Positions 1-13,150 of a stretch of DNA of 64,000 bases are shown piece by piece (the stretch's first letter is position 1; the number at the start of each line of letters is the position of its first letter). The notes under the pieces were generated by a model. The model made no database searches and was not told where the DNA came from. It worked only from the letters and a program-made list of their open reading frames with translations. This DNA is from Paralvinella palmiformis (lineage: Eukaryota > Annelida > Polychaeta > Terebellida > Alvinellidae), in NCBI GenBank assembly GCA_025642065.1, contig JAODUP010000353.1, positions 392,501 to 456,500 of the forward strand. The letters are read 5' to 3'. The translations under genes and the position numbers were made by a program.

Positions 1-150
1 TTGTAACAATAAAGATTTAATGAAGGATAAATTGATATTCTGTTTAAAATATTAGTTATAATTGAATAACATATGCCTCTTATTGTTCTCAAGAAATTAA
101 ATTATATTTTATTTAGAACTTATAAATACATATTTTCTTATATATTTGTT

Positions 151-195
<45 letters not shown>

Positions 196-393
196 TACAA
201 AAAAGTAGCCCAATTAATATGGCATTCAAAGCATAAAACAGATAACAGTAACAAACATAAATAGATACAAGTGAAGATTTTTAATTAAATATTTATAATT
301 AGAAGTCAGATGAAGAGATCACATTTAAATTGAGTCCCCATAGTAGATGTGTTTGGATCAGTGGATGTTACCAATGAAAGCTTCAGGTATTCT

Positions 394-583
394 ATCATAT
401 GCCTTTCTAAATGGGCAATATATCATGTGCCTCTCTAAATGGCCATTCTATCATGTGCCTTTCTAAATGGGTATTTTATCAGGTGCCTTTCTAAATGGGT
501 ATTCTATCAGGTGCCTTTCTAAATGGGTAATATATCATGTGCCTCTCTAAATGGCCATTCTATCATGTGCCTTCGTAAAGGCC
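394..583. repeat. 28-bp minisatellite, about 6.5 copies
   Basis: The unit is ATCATGTGCCTTTCTAAATG followed by eight variable bases (GGTATTCT, GGCAATAT, GCCATTCT). Copies 1-2 and 5-6 share variants, a sign of a longer-period duplication. Confidence 0.9.
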
Positions 584-1753
584 TTAATTTCTAAAGGGCA
601 CTGTTATCTTTTTTCTTATCTTCCAAACAGATCAAAACACATGGAAAATTCCATCGTGAGATAAATGTGTTTGTTTTATTATTAACTTACTGAATAATAT
701 TTGGTATTTAATTGGATTTTGTCCTGATTTGGTTGTATTAGTTGTACTAAATGTTGTTCTCGCTGATGCCGTTATTATATGAGCTATTTTTCTGTGCTAC
801 TTGGTTTTCATACACCCAAAGACACATACACATACATAAACAGACACACACACACACACACAACACAGAGAAAAGAGAAGCGCAAAAGCTGAAGATGATC
901 AAAATGTATCTTTTCTTGTGACCCTGAATGTATTTCTTTTCGAATTATTTATTGATCTGATATTAGCCACAGGAAATTTGCATGTTTTACAAGAAGTACA
1001 TGCATGTTCTGAATTGTACAGTATTTAATATGTTTCCCCCCCCTTTTATTTAACCATTGTTTTGCATGCTTTAATGTTTAAAATTTTAAACTTTTCTTGG
1101 TTATTTATTACGATAAAGTGGCTGACCCACTTTTTCTTCTTATATTAATAGCTGGATTTTTTTATTACATATTTTTATGCCAGCTTTTAGCCTTTTTGTT
1201 TTTGATCTGGCTTGATAAAATTTGTTAGCATATTTAATATAATTTTAGATTTGATACACGTCTTTGATATCATGTTGTACTATATCTATGAACACCGAAG
1301 GCAAATATTCATCTAATTGCAATTTAGTCACCTAAAAGGATACTGTATAGAACTGTAATATCCCGCTCCCAGATAATTATGTGATTTGTCCAAGAATTAT
1401 TTTCCATCTACTGTTTTCTAGAGGAAAACAGGGTAAGGAATATGCCATTATAGTTCACAGCTGATTGTATTTTAGACCATTTCCAGACACAAGTTAACTA
1501 AATCTGTAAATTGAGATATAACAAAACACATCGGAGTGAAAAGAGACCAATAGATAAAGCCGATCTGTGGGCCTTTTAACAACAACAACAACAACATGAC
1601 CTTAAATCTCAAAACTGATTAATCTTTTAGAAAATGCCTGAGAATTTGATCAGATAATTAATTATTAAATTATAGTTGTTCTGCTGATATCAACAACTAG
1701 CCAAATGTAATTTGGATATAAATTAGTTCCTTATCCTTATGATTGAGTCTCGA

Positions 1754-1800
1754 CCTACCATCAGTGGCCGTAAAACATCAATCATCATCATCATCATCGA
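1754..1800 (+). mobile_element. SINE family A 3' end fragment
   Basis: CAGTGGCCGTAAAACATCAA followed by (TCA)n is the 3' end of family A; the head and body are missing. Confidence 0.5.
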
Positions 1801-2701
1801 CCTACCATCATCAGTTTTGTTGATGTAACAGGTTGTTTGTGTAATTAGTTATTCCGTTTTGTTGCACGCCTTAATGGTTAGCTATGTGATATATGGTGAT
1901 AAAGATCACAGTTTAAAGGTCCTAAAGGATTGGTAACTATTGCACCGACTAATTTCCAACCTGCGGTAATGTCGATGGGTGTCTTACCACAATAAATGAA
2001 CCTGCTGCCAGACTGCATTAAATATTCACCATTTGAAAACTGAACTTTTCAAACTGGCTTCTCCCTCCTGAGTTTCCCAAGTTTCCACTGCATCCGATCA
2101 TTTGTTGATGAACTTTGCATCGTAGCTTGAGTATGATATTGTTCGACCCCTCTACTACTTAGTGCGCCACTGAGCTCAATGCTTTTTTAGGATATTGGTG
2201 CTATAGAAGCTATTGTTGCGAGGGGTGAATCAATCCACATCTTCGAAGATGCAGCAGCACTTTATACAGTATCTCTATATGAAAATTTGTATTTCTTCAG
2301 TTTTGATTAACGTCATATAACTAAAATATTCCCCTCGTGATGGATCAACTCGAAAAAATTTTAACCTGTAGTATTTAAATTTTTAATAATCTCTGGATTA
2401 TAATCTTGTTGAGAGTCAACTGGAGATGCACAACTTCAGCTTTTGCTAATTCACCTCACTGTGAATGGATTTCTCTTTGTTCCCCCCCCCGACATCAGAC
2501 AGCAAAAAAAGAAATATACCTACTCTTGTAGGCCAATCGCAGAGAATAAATACCAGAGTAACAGTGGTGTCGAACCTTGGACGGATTCGCAGCCGACACC
2601 GGTCAGAACCCAATTACGAACAGAATACGAGATGAAAGAAAATGGTAGCGGAGAATCTCTTATGCAGGAAAATACGCATCGGGTAAATTATGGTGTATGT
2701 T

Positions 2702-2733
<32 letters not shown>

Positions 2734-5398
2734 GAATAGCCTTTTCACCATCAACCCATAAGAGATTTCTTGATTGATTGTCTATTATTAATGTAGATAT
2801 GTCATTAGTATCTGGATTTATTCGCTGAGATTCGTAACATAACCGGAAGTGAGAATGACGTAATTCTGTTGATCATCGCGTTGTCAGATTTGTTAACAAT
2901 AACAAAGACTATCTACACTGATTACACTTTAGCTAATGTTTGAGCATCTCGTAAACATCACGTAAACATACGCCATTCCCATTCTAGACGAGCCATTCAT
3001 CATCGGGTTCTGGGTACGAGTCAACTCCGGGACGTCAAGGTGTAGAGAACCCAGCTTACAGTAACACCGGAGATAATAAACAAATCAATGTATCAGGAGA
3101 ATACTTCTGAGTGTGGACTATTGTTGGCATCAATATCATCTGCATGTATGATCATTTGCTGGTGATTTCATCATATTTTATTTATTTCTCTTTAAAATGA
3201 AATTCAGTAAAAACCAAATGTTTATATTAAATGGGATGTTATAAGCTTGTAGGTAGTACATTAGAATTTATGTAGTTCATTATTATCTATTTCAATATTT
3301 GAGGAAGTTAAAATCTTCACAGAGAAGATTTAAAATAAATCAACAGCATCTTTTAGTTGACAATCTAGGAGCTTAACACAAAATCTGGGCTAAAATTAAA
3401 TAAAATACTGCCAAATATAGTGGCTAGACAAGTCTATGGAGTGGCCATTTCAGGGGGCCAACAGCTGATGTGGTCACACTAAATTGTAATACTGTTGTTG
3501 TATTATAAATGTATAACTGTCGATATATTTTTATATCTAAATCTCTGCTTCCTGTAAATATTTCCATATAAATCGCTAGAAAATATGGTAAAATGTAGGT
3601 TTAGAATGAGAAACATTTGACGTAAATTCGATATGTTCGGTAAATTATACACTAATTTTAGATTAATTTGCTATTTGAATGTTTGCTTTAAAATAATATA
3701 AAATCTTCTGCTGGCAGACTTAAACCATTTAATTTAGAATTTAAAGTAGGTATTGATAATATAAATTATGCGTGGGACAGATAGAAAAATGCTTGCCACA
3801 AATTGAAGTCGGTAGCATTTCTGTTGATAATTTGGATCTGTCTTCCTCAAAGAAACGATGTACTGGCTATGTGACCTTTTTGAAGGACTGGTCGGACTTA
3901 GCCGGATGAACAGTGTGCAATGTAATCCGTATCATATAGAAGTAATGTTCCAGATTCGGAAAGACGCATATAACTGTTCTACAGGATACAAATATCCGTC
4001 CTGGTGATGGTATCTAGTCTGTTGATGTATCATCAATAAATGCGACAGTAGATAGTCATTTAGTGGTACATCCTGTTAGTCACCTCTTACAATAGGCATG
4101 AAGGGCATTCTGTTGAGGCATTTGTCGTGTTCGTAAATCTATGTCAGTACGTCGATTCATGAATATGTTGAAAGCCTCTCAGCGTTCATGAATCTTCATT
4201 AGTATGTCTTGTAAATTTCAGGTCAGAAAAGTAAAATTTATTGTTGTAGAAATTAATGTGTTCCTGATAAATGAATCTCATACTGGTTGCGAAGTGATTA
4301 ATCTCACAAATTAATCTCACAACAACAACAATATACATTTTCTAAAATATTTGTTTTTGTGTGTGCTTAGTTGAAGACACTTTTATTTGGTGTATCTATC
4401 ACAAGTGTATGCTATATGACTAATTAATATTAATATCCGTATCAGAATGAGATTCATCGGTTCTTTCTATAACATGTATATAATTAGCATTTTTAATTTG
4501 CCTTCTAAGACAGATGATGGGTTCGTTATTTAATTGGCTTCACCGGCAGATATACGATTAGTTGCTGACTTTATATCAATGTAACGTTTAACTATGACGT
4601 GATAAACCATTTCATTGTTTCAGTTGATGTTTAATTCGTTTCTCGGATGGGCATAAAGGTACACTAGTTGCTAACTGTTGTGGTTGTTGTTAAGACATAC
4701 CTGTAATAAACAACGCTCAGCGGTTGCCATTCATCATACTCTACCAGGGCGTGATGTTTAATGGACCATTTCCAATCGTCTTTGCCAAATTCGCGCTTCG
4801 TATTTATTTATTACTCAGAAATCAAAGGCCAGCGAATAAGAAACTCCTGTACTTAGTGATCTCAGTTATTATCGCGCTATTATTGGCTGTAATTTTCATA
4901 ATGGCAATATTAATAGTATGGACATGTTGCTTTTCGTTTGGTCTTAGTTCTATGTCCGAGATGAAGCTTTTTATCTGTCGCCGTATTCTTTATTTCGGTT
5001 ATTCATTACAAACCTTTCAGTTCCAAATCGGAGCTGCTTAGCGTGACATTGTTCAAACTAATTCCTATAATGAATAAAAGTAACAGGTATGTTTCATGTT
5101 TTATTCTCCTAGCTTCACTTATTTACACTATACACTGGCAGTGGGTAATAAACCTAACCAATTTCGGATAGGATGATGACGATGAAGCTTGCATATGAGA
5201 TGAATTTCTTTTTTCAAAGTTATTTATTGTTTAATTCTGGTAATAAATTTTATTTTCACAAGCATACTTGTGCGGTACATTTGATTGCAACGTGGTAAAT
5301 ATTCTTGGTTTGTCGGTACTTTTGTGCATATTCGTGAACATAAATGGACCAAGCGGGCAATCTTCGAAGACGGCGAAATATAAAATCAAAGATGAAGT

Positions 5399-5478
5399 AT
5401 TCAGTCATAGCCAGGCAAGGGTTTGAATCCAGTGCTAGAGGCTTGTGGACAACTGCACTACCAATTCAGCCATGATAA
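5399..5478 (-). mobile_element. tRNA-like SINE head
   Basis: The minus strand gives ATGGCTGAATTGGTAGTGCA then GGATTCAAACCCTTGCCTGG, spaced like tRNA boxes A and B. No CCA-side stem pairs well, so it is a SINE head rather than a working tRNA. Confidence 0.45.
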
Positions 5479-5600
5479 ACGCCTACATGTGTTTTCAATG
5501 GATGTTCAGGAGTATTGATTGAGTGTAAATTTTTTGCACCTATTAATGATCATTCATTTCTTATTATTACAACATTTTATGAAATCTTGTAATTTTAGCA

Positions 5601-5637
<37 letters not shown>

Positions 5638-6044
5638 TCCTCCACTTTATAAGTAAGTATTCACCTGCTTTAACCTCAAATTTTGGTGTTTTAGTTATTT
5701 CATTTAGGTACTCTCATAACATATACTACTTAGCCTGGTCTCGTTTCATAAGTAGTCAACTCTTGGTAAATATGATGTTTCCGATATGATGAGCACTGAA
5801 ACAAAATAATTCAGAAACCCATTTAAAATACAGTTTCATATGAAATAATTTCTCACTGATTGTCAAATAGGTTTGACTCTGTTTTTCGCATTAATTCATT
5901 TTATTTCGTTTACACTTTCAATCGTGTTTATCATTATTATATAACCTTATGTATATAATACACCAATAATGGTTTCCTCCACATTAAGTACTTCCCATAA
6001 GAATGACTTGTAATTAAAGTCCTCCCGATAGCCTGATAAAGCTA

Positions 6045-6085
<41 letters not shown>

Positions 6086-6221
6086 AATATATAAACGTCA
6101 CACGAAAAGTGTTAGTGTGAAGTATAACACACGGGAGTGATATTTCCTAGATTCTTAGAAAACCCCTTGACACAGAGGAGACTGATTCAAATGTGGTTGC
6201 ACATACATATGTAAAACTGAC

Positions 6222-6530
6222 TTATAATAATAATAATGTATATTTAATAAAGCGCCCTTACTTAACTAGCAGGAGCCATTCAAACGCGCTGTAGAAATAA
6301 TATGTAATATAATAATACCCCAAATAATAGGTCTGTTAAAAGAAACTATAAGAGATTAAAAAAATTACTATTATTTATCTGTGAAAGCAACCTTGAACAG
6401 GTGTGTTTTTAGAACGGATTTAAAAAAGGGGCTGCATTTCGTAATATAATTTTTCATCCGAACCAAGGCTGTTTCAGTGCTGTGACCACTTTTAGGAAAA
6501 ATCGAGGTAGAACGTGAAAACAATAGCTGG
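6222..6530 (-). mobile_element. LINE 3' fragment, second subfamily
   Basis: The minus strand gives PFFKSVLKTHLFKVAFTDK, then the same 3' UTR as the 19.2- and 31.3-kb copies (ATTTAATAAAGCGCCCTTAC region on the plus strand) and an (AAT)n tail. Upstream coding (GHSTETALVRMKNYITKC) differs from the other two copies, so it is a diverged relative, truncated at its 5' end. Confidence 0.75.
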
Positions 6531-7409
6531 CACTTGTTTACAACCTGTGAAATATACAAGTCCATATATGTAATGTATTTGTTAAATAAGTAGCTAGAAT
6601 ACGTATAGTTGTAACAAATAAGTACGGACACGCACACACACACACACCTGCGCCTCGCGATATAAGACTTCCCAGTAGGAACAGTTGATGCTATGGATTT
6701 ATTCTGCTGATGAATGTGGGATTATTTGTACAGGGGATTTGTACAATCCGACCATATCGCACACACTGTAAAGTGTACTGCCTGAAGCGAAAGGGTACAA
6801 TTGCCCGTATGCGGTTTACAAGACCTTTGACACTTGACATAGACAGGTTTTAGGGTGATAAGGTTGCGTGGCCGTTAACATCATAAGGTATCACAGATTC
6901 TGGTGTATGGATGAACTCCGAAGATACACTTTATGTTGCCTCTGTCGAGACCGAAGGTACTGTAGCTAACTGTAACAATGATGATAACACACCGATAAAT
7001 CATGATCTATTTCGCTCTTAACAAATACGGATATCGACCAGACGTCCATAAAAAAATGTGAGTGTTGATATGGTGACTGAACGACAAGTGCTGGTACCTG
7101 ACAATCTAACCGAATTGATGCGGAATGTTAGTGTCCATGGAAACATCGCTAACACTCGTACCAACCATCATTCAGGAACAAGAATCCCTGAAACATGATA
7201 ACGAAGCTCTAAAGAATATTATTAAAAACTAATTTCAGCAAAGATAACGGAACATGGTAAAACATGGAAGGACCGGGATTTCACTATGATAAATTTGATG
7301 GAATCTTCAGACAGAAAAGATAAGGAATATAACGATTTCATCAAGACAGTCACAGACTTAATGTCACAGAATGCCGAACTCTTCGTTTCGTAACAAGTCC
7401 CTTCATCCT

Positions 7410-7900
7410 CGAACTACCCCCATCGGGTCAAGAAATGTCAAGGACATTGATCAGAATAAACTGATAAACACCGTTGTTACGTGCCTGCCTGGTGCTAAGG
7501 TGGTCACTGACCGAGGAGCTAGAGAAACTATATGATAGACTGGTGATGTCATTTGGTAGCGAAACCCCTATTGACGTGACAACCTTTCGGAGAAATAAAG
7601 AAAAGACATCGCGAGAAAAGTATCCAAACACTAACTCTATATCTCAGATGAGGGGAACTAACGCTAGTAACACATCCACATATATATCAGCATCCCAAGA
7701 CCAATGTATGTCATACGCACGAACACCACAACGGGTCAATAACAGCAAATGACGATGTGCGTCTTGCACCAAGCCACACTACGATACGGACAGATGTCGT
7801 CATCAGCGCTTAGTGCAGTACTACAGTTGTGGTCAGACTGGACATAAATATAAATAGTGTGACTCGGCCAACACTAATTGATGGTCAGCCCAAGAAAGGT
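7410..7900 (+). pseudogene. LINE ORF1 remnant: esterase-like block and zinc knuckles
   Basis: One frame reads NVKDIDQNKLINTVVTCLPGAKV, cut here to the key part DIDQNKLIN..CLPGAKV, and another reads EELEKLYDRLVMSFG. Such a pair recalls the SGNH-esterase-like domain of some CR1 ORF1 proteins. Further on, CASCTKPHYDTDRC and YSCGQTGHKYK resemble two CCHC zinc knuckles, the second with its first Cys replaced by Tyr and a stop before the last Cys. Inference from motifs; several frameshifts. Confidence 0.5.
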
Positions 7901-8032
7901 GTGCCACTCGTCAAAATCATATCGCTGATGAAACTTCTGATGCCAATGTTCATGATGTAATTATAGAACCACCAGAAATTGTTGGTTTTTATAGTAAGAA
8001 TGTAAAATTTGCACATATAAATAGTAAGTGTG

Positions 8033-8240
8033 TGAGGCACAAATTTACACCTTTTGCCGAAATTTTAAATAGTCTTATAATAGATGTTGTAATGATACAG
8101 GAAACAAAGCTCAATTAAACGTTTCCAGTAGCCCAATTTTCCGTTGATCGTTTTAAAATGTATTGAAGTGATTACACTGAACATGCGGGAGGACTGACGA
8201 TGTATGTCAGGGACGATCTGCCTCGGAGAGGGGCGAGATG
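8033..8240 (+). pseudogene. LINE endonuclease (APE-type) remnant
   Basis: Translates to FTPFAEILNSLIIDVVMIQE, TKLN, a stop, TFPVAQFSVDRF and HAGGLTMYVRDDLPRRG. Q/SETKL followed by FPxAQFxVxxF and GGGLxMYVRxDLP is typical of the APE-like endonuclease of non-LTR elements. The catalytic Glu of ETK is retained, but the frame is broken. Confidence 0.7.
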
Positions 8241-9218
8241 ATTTGGGAGGATATGTTTATGATTCGGATAGAGTAAAATACATTGTTACGGAAATTATGA
8301 TCCGGGGTTAAAAGTGGTTAATTTGGAATTTTTATAAACGACCAACTTTTACAAATCGACATTTTCGTGATCTAGTGGAACAAATTCTTGCTGACTGTAA
8401 CAAAGATGGTTCTAAAGCTATCATAGGTGGATACCTAAATGTAAATATGCTAAATTCTAATAACTGTATACGTTATATATGGTACAAAAAATATTGTAAC
8501 TAGTCCTACTTGTTACAAAGGGGACACCGCAACATTGCTTGACATTGTAATTACAAATGTCCACAGAAATTTGCAAAATACTATACGTATTGAACGTGTT
8601 TTGCGCATTTTTCACCATTTGGTATGTTTTACCACGAACCAATATTCTCCAATCAGAACAAAACGCACCATCGTGTACAGAATTATAAAAGTTTAATGAG
8701 GTAATGTTGCTGAGGAATTTGGACAAGCTCCATACCGTGTATGAGAGATATTTGAAGATGTAAATGATTCATATTAGTTTTGTGAAACATTAACTCGGTC
8801 AATTATGGATGACATGCACCGATTAAGAACAGGTTTTTTTTTAAATAACCAAAACATGTGCCATTATCTCCGTTAACAGACAGTCAAGAGTAATGGTTGT
8901 AAGGATTTCTGAAAATCTATTAAACCTTTGATTTGAAATAAGAGTAGAAATAAATCACCCGAATGAATGTTAGCAATATATTAAGTGAAGACTCCGTACT
9001 AAGAAGGCTCCAGTGTACGACTACATATCGCCCAAAGTTGCAAAAGTTGGTACCAATGTCCTCTGTCAATCACTCACATATATCAAAAACCAATGCTTAA
9101 AAACTGACCTTTTCCAAATTTCTAAAATGTGCAGAGGTTGCTCTAATTTTGATCCATTTAATCCATCCTAATTGAATAAAGGCAACAGTTTTGTTTATAG
9201 TAATTATTCTCTGAAAAT

Positions 9219-9716
9219 ATGTCTGGATTCAGAAAACGTTACTCCTGTGAACGTGTATTGATGCACTTGGTAGAAACGTGTAACTTAAATTTAGAAAAAC
9301 ATGGCGTAAGTGGTGCTCATTTGACTGACCTATCAAAAGCGTTCGATAGTCTCTCCTACAAGCTAGTTATATCTAAATTAAAGGCATATAGTTTTGACAA
9401 AGATCCATATATGTTAGTGGGAAATTATTTTACGAACCGCCAGCAAAGGGTTAAAGTCGGAAGTGCACGCAGTAACTGGTTTTACTTAAGCAAGGGCTTC
9501 CTCACAGTTTCCATTTTGGTCCCCCCCCCCATTATATGTAATGTTCTCTCTTATGATCTGTTGTATTTAATTGTTGACCAATGCGATATTTTTAACTATA
9601 CTGATGACAATTCTATTTGTTGCCATAGCACCAATGTACAGGTTGTAATCATTAATATTGAAAAGGTGTCAAATGTTAACACGGTTCAAGCAAAATTACA
9701 TTCAGCCAAACCCTGA
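9219..9716 (+). pseudogene. LINE reverse transcriptase remnant
   Basis: Starts SGFRKRYSCERVLMHLVE, then LTDLSKAFDSLSYKLVISKL, YFTNRQQRVKVGSARS and NYTDDNS. These match RT motifs of CR1/Jockey elements: S/QxGFRxxYSCE, M/LDLSKAFD, NRxQRVxxG and the catalytic Y-A-D-D, here YTDD. The GSILGP motif is destroyed around a C10 run near 9521-9530. The first residue of the open frame is not a true start. Confidence 0.85.
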
Positions 9717-9719
9717 TAT

Positions 9720-10440
9720 GTTTCAATTTATTTTATTTCGCAATACTGCGCTGTCTTCGGATAAGTCAAGGAAAATAGGCGATACTATATTGAAACCTTT
9801 AGAATCGGTGAAACGTCTTGGTATATTTGTAGACCGCCGTTTAAACATTAATGTATATATTTCGGAATCCTGCAGGAAGGCAAGAAAACAACTAAGTGCA
9901 CTAGATGGGCTAGCGAATAATATTAGTACGGATGATAAATATGTTTTATTTGGATGTTTCATCCTCTCGCATTTCATTTTTTATTGTCCAGTTTATAGCA
10001 CTGTTGCAATATATCAGACACGAAGAAAATTGAGTACATCCAAAAGAGGATTTACGTTATGTTTTTAAAGATTATTCCTCGTTATATAAATAATTACGTC
10101 AAAAAGCAAACAAACCACTATTGTATGTGCAACGACTCAGACAATTATTGTTAGAAGTGTACAAAATCGTTAATAAGATAGGGCCAATGTATTTTATATG
10201 AAATGTACAGTTTCAGAGAATTATCAGACGACTTGAGAACTAATCATACTATTATGCCATTTAAGTATAAAACAATGCCCCATTGAAAATAATTCCTCAA
10301 ATTTGTAGGTGCAAAGCTATGGAATAAAATGAGTAATGAGCTAAGAGAAACAATGGCTTTTAATGCTCTTAAACGATTTGTTATGATATGGCAAGGTCCA
10401 AAATGTACATGTTTTAATTGTGAATTGTCTTCTTTAAATC
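9720..10440 (+). pseudogene. LINE ORF2 carboxy-terminal remnant
   Basis: Continues the RT in shifting frames: SVKRLGIFVDRRLNINVYIS, FGCFILSHFIFYCPVYS and later KLWNKMSNELRETMAFNALK then WQGPKCTCFNC. VKxLGxxxDxxLxF, HxxYCPxVW-like and WxGPxCxCxxC are standard for the end of this type of ORF2. Confidence 0.75.
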
Positions 10441-10884
10441 AAATGCGATGATGCTTTATACACATCTTGTCATGTTTACGTAAGTCTAGTCTGACTTAAT
10501 GCCATATATGTATGTCTAGTGATTCATCTATCAGCATCTATCGCATCATTTCACACTTTCACGTTTATGATCATCATGTTAACAGTTTCCAGCTAATGTT
10601 TGTATATATACTTTACCGAGCTTAAATACATCTTATCTTATCTTAAGTTTACCTGAACCTTGAATATAACTATTATCCTTAAACAATGAAGGATACTATT
10701 TTCATTTCACAAAAAAAAAACTTCACACGTGTTCTTTGTTTACTTCGGATTTGTAAGTTTAATTTTGGACTGTCAGACTCTGTACACTGGTACGTGGGAC
10801 TCCTCATCCATGGTCATGGCGAAGGTAAGGTCAGATGTTCAAATTCTCTACCGAATATACAATCTTTACTTACTTAGGTTTACT

Positions 10885-11640
10885 TAGGTAGATACTTGAC
10901 GTAGGTTGGTAGTCCAGATCCTCATCCGATTTTGAGTAGACATTTGGGGCTGGTAGTTCATAAATAGCTTTGCGACCCAATTTCAGAGCTTTCTCATAGC
11001 TAAAAATCAGATCCTGATCCCTGCAGTGTTTATCTAGTCTCTTCTCAAACGATTGTATACTAGGTTTTGTTGTTCGGGGAGAATCCCCAGGCTGTCGCTT
11101 AATCAGCAGAGCCTCTATGTTGGAGTGGTTGAGAAACCTCCTCCCCCACCACTCACAGGGGAGCAGTACGGAAAGATGGAGCCGAAATACCCGAGGGTGG
11201 TCACTGCCGGAGTGTTTTACGTCCTCATGGGGTTTTTAACGTCCCCCTCTATTTTAAATAATTCAGTGGAGACGGCAGCGCCACTTAACTTGGTCAGCTA
11301 CCCACGGAAAAATTTCGACCTCTTACGGTGGTCGAACCTGCGACCGACCGTTGGCACCAAGTGCCGGGTGCATAACCGCTAGGCCACCGGAGCTCACTGA
11401 TTGTATACTAGGAGCCTCCACTACTTTACCAGGAAGCTGCGTTGTCTCAGTCGGGTCTTGTTATGGTTTCGTGGCAGGTTATAGCTATCATAGCTACGCC
11501 CTCTTGTTTGATAGAAACCCTCTTATGTTGTAACTATAGTTGGCATCGCTTGCTCATCATATGCCCCAGAGACCACCTTAAACATTTCAATCATATCGCC
11601 TCTTAGGCGTCTATACACCAAACTTAACACGACATTTGGA
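10885..11640 (-). mobile_element. LINE ORF2 end remnant interrupted by a SINE
   Basis: On the minus strand, 11640 to 11413 gives RRLRGDMIEMFKVVSGAYDE and frame-shifted RGRSYD..RLRQRSF; 11050 to 10890 gives QSFEKRLDKH-like sequence ending near an FSYEKALKLG block. RRLRGDxIExFK followed by RxxFF and SFxxRLDKHW is a common carboxy end of LINE reverse transcriptases. The SINE at 11065-11398 sits inside it. Confidence 0.65.
11065..11398 (-). mobile_element. tRNA-derived SINE, family C, with 14-bp target duplication
   Basis: The minus strand begins GAGCTCCGGTGGCCTAGCGG (box A-like) followed by a GGTTCGACCAC box B-like stretch. Its body is about 330 bp and ends with GAATCCCCGAACAACAAAAC-like sequence. 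GATTGTATACTAGG occurs at both edges (11051-11064 and 11399-11412), a perfect target-site duplication. Confidence 0.85.
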
Positions 11641-11819
11641 ATAAATTTAAGCATCAAAATAATCCTTAAACAGAAATAAAATAATAAAGCAGACATGGCA
11701 GTTTTCGGACACTTAACACATAATTAAATACAAAATTTTATGTTTTCGTTTTAGAAAAGTAGAATCCATTTCAAAACATTTATCCAACTTCAAGCTTTCC
11801 ATAATTGTGCATTTCGTTC

Positions 11820-11864
<45 letters not shown>

Positions 11865-12820
11865 GCGCCATAAATTTTCTGAAAATGAAGCATGGGTCAC
11901 CAGGCAGAAATCAGACACTTCCCGCAGAATTCAGACACTTCAGTATTTTTTTAATAAATTGCAAATTCGAGAAAACAACCAAAGGAACTATTAATAAATG
12001 TCATATACCATTTAAATAAAATACAAGAACATTAAGTCCCCACAATTAGAATGACAATAAGCACAATCTGGTACTAGCTCATCTTTATGATGATAGTTTT
12101 TTGGTTTTCTGAATATACTAAAGTGAATTTGTTAATTATCAAATAATATTTTGTGTCTGTACATGCAATTTATTGTGTTATTCATTATTTCTTTAACTAA
12201 TTTCATGTCATTGAACTCTATTCAACTTTATTGTATTTATTGTAAAGCTGATATTTCAATTTAGTGCGGTGTCCGAAAACTGAAAGGTACGTTTAATTCA
12301 CATTGCATTATTCGGACACCTTCAACGAATCATATTGCGTTTGCGATTATATTAAAAATGGCAGTATTTGAATAAATCGTACCTTAGTCAATACGTTTTG
12401 GCTAAAAACAGACGAAATAAGACTAATAAGAGACTGCGAGATGGTTCAAATGAATGTGAATATGTCACACAGCACACACACACACACTCACAAACTATTT
12501 CTCTCTGCTGACATCTTTTCAAAACAAGTACACAGTTGTTTATATAAATATATTTAACGCCTGGTGGGACACTATACAACATTATCTATTATGTGTTTTA
12601 TAAATATCATTTCACAAAACAAATTCCATTTTTAATAAACAGTTTTGACGTGAACACAATTATTCGTATTTTATCTAGCGATGTACAAGGCCATTTGTCT
12701 GACTTCGTTCTATATATAGCTCATTAAGACATCTGGCAGGTGATGTTTCTTCCCATTTAAGGTCATATACGGATGTGACGCGTGTCTGGTTTCTGTCTAT
12801 AAATAAACCCGACCCAGATT

Positions 12821-13150
12821 CACCCGGCACTTGGTGCCAACGGTCACAGGTTCGAACCCCGTAAGAGGTCGAAACTTTTCCAGGGATTAATTTCTCGGCT
12901 CACTACATCGTGGGTGGCTGACCACGTTAAATGGCGCTGCCGTCTCCAATGAATTATTTAAAATAAAGGGGGACGTTAAAACCCCCCTGAGGACGTAAAA
13001 CACTCTGGCAGTGACCACCCTCAGGTATTTCGGCTCCATCTTTCGGTACTGCTCCCCTGTAAGTGGTGGAGGAAGAGGTTCCTCAACCACTCCAACATAG
13101 AGGCTGTGCCGAATAAGCGATAGCCTGGGGATTCTCCCCGAACAACAAAA
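12821..13150 (+). mobile_element. tRNA-derived SINE, family C, second copy, opposite strand
   Basis: Same family as 11065-11398, read on the plus strand from CACCCGGCACTTGGTGCC through box B (GGTTCGAACCC) to GATTCTCCCCGAACAACAAA. The first part of the head is missing. With the first copy it makes an inverted pair 1.4 kb apart. Confidence 0.82.

Larger units (their letters stand above)
1..5398. other. No gene recognised
   Basis: AT-rich DNA with the 28-bp minisatellite, (TA)n and (CA)n runs, and a SINE tail. Short open frames at 2443-2739 and 4724-5041 begin at non-ATG codons and show no domain. Confidence 0.6.
6960..10646 (+). mobile_element. Decayed LINE (CR1-like) with ORF1, endonuclease and RT remnants
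   Basis: In order on the plus strand: an ORF1 remnant (about 7250-7870), an endonuclease remnant (about 8033-8240), reverse transcriptase (9219-9716), the carboxy end (9720-10440) and a (CTTAT)n tail near 10626-10645. Every part carries stops or frameshifts, so the element is dead. The order and motifs fit the CR1/L2 group. The 5' limit is uncertain. Confidence 0.8.
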
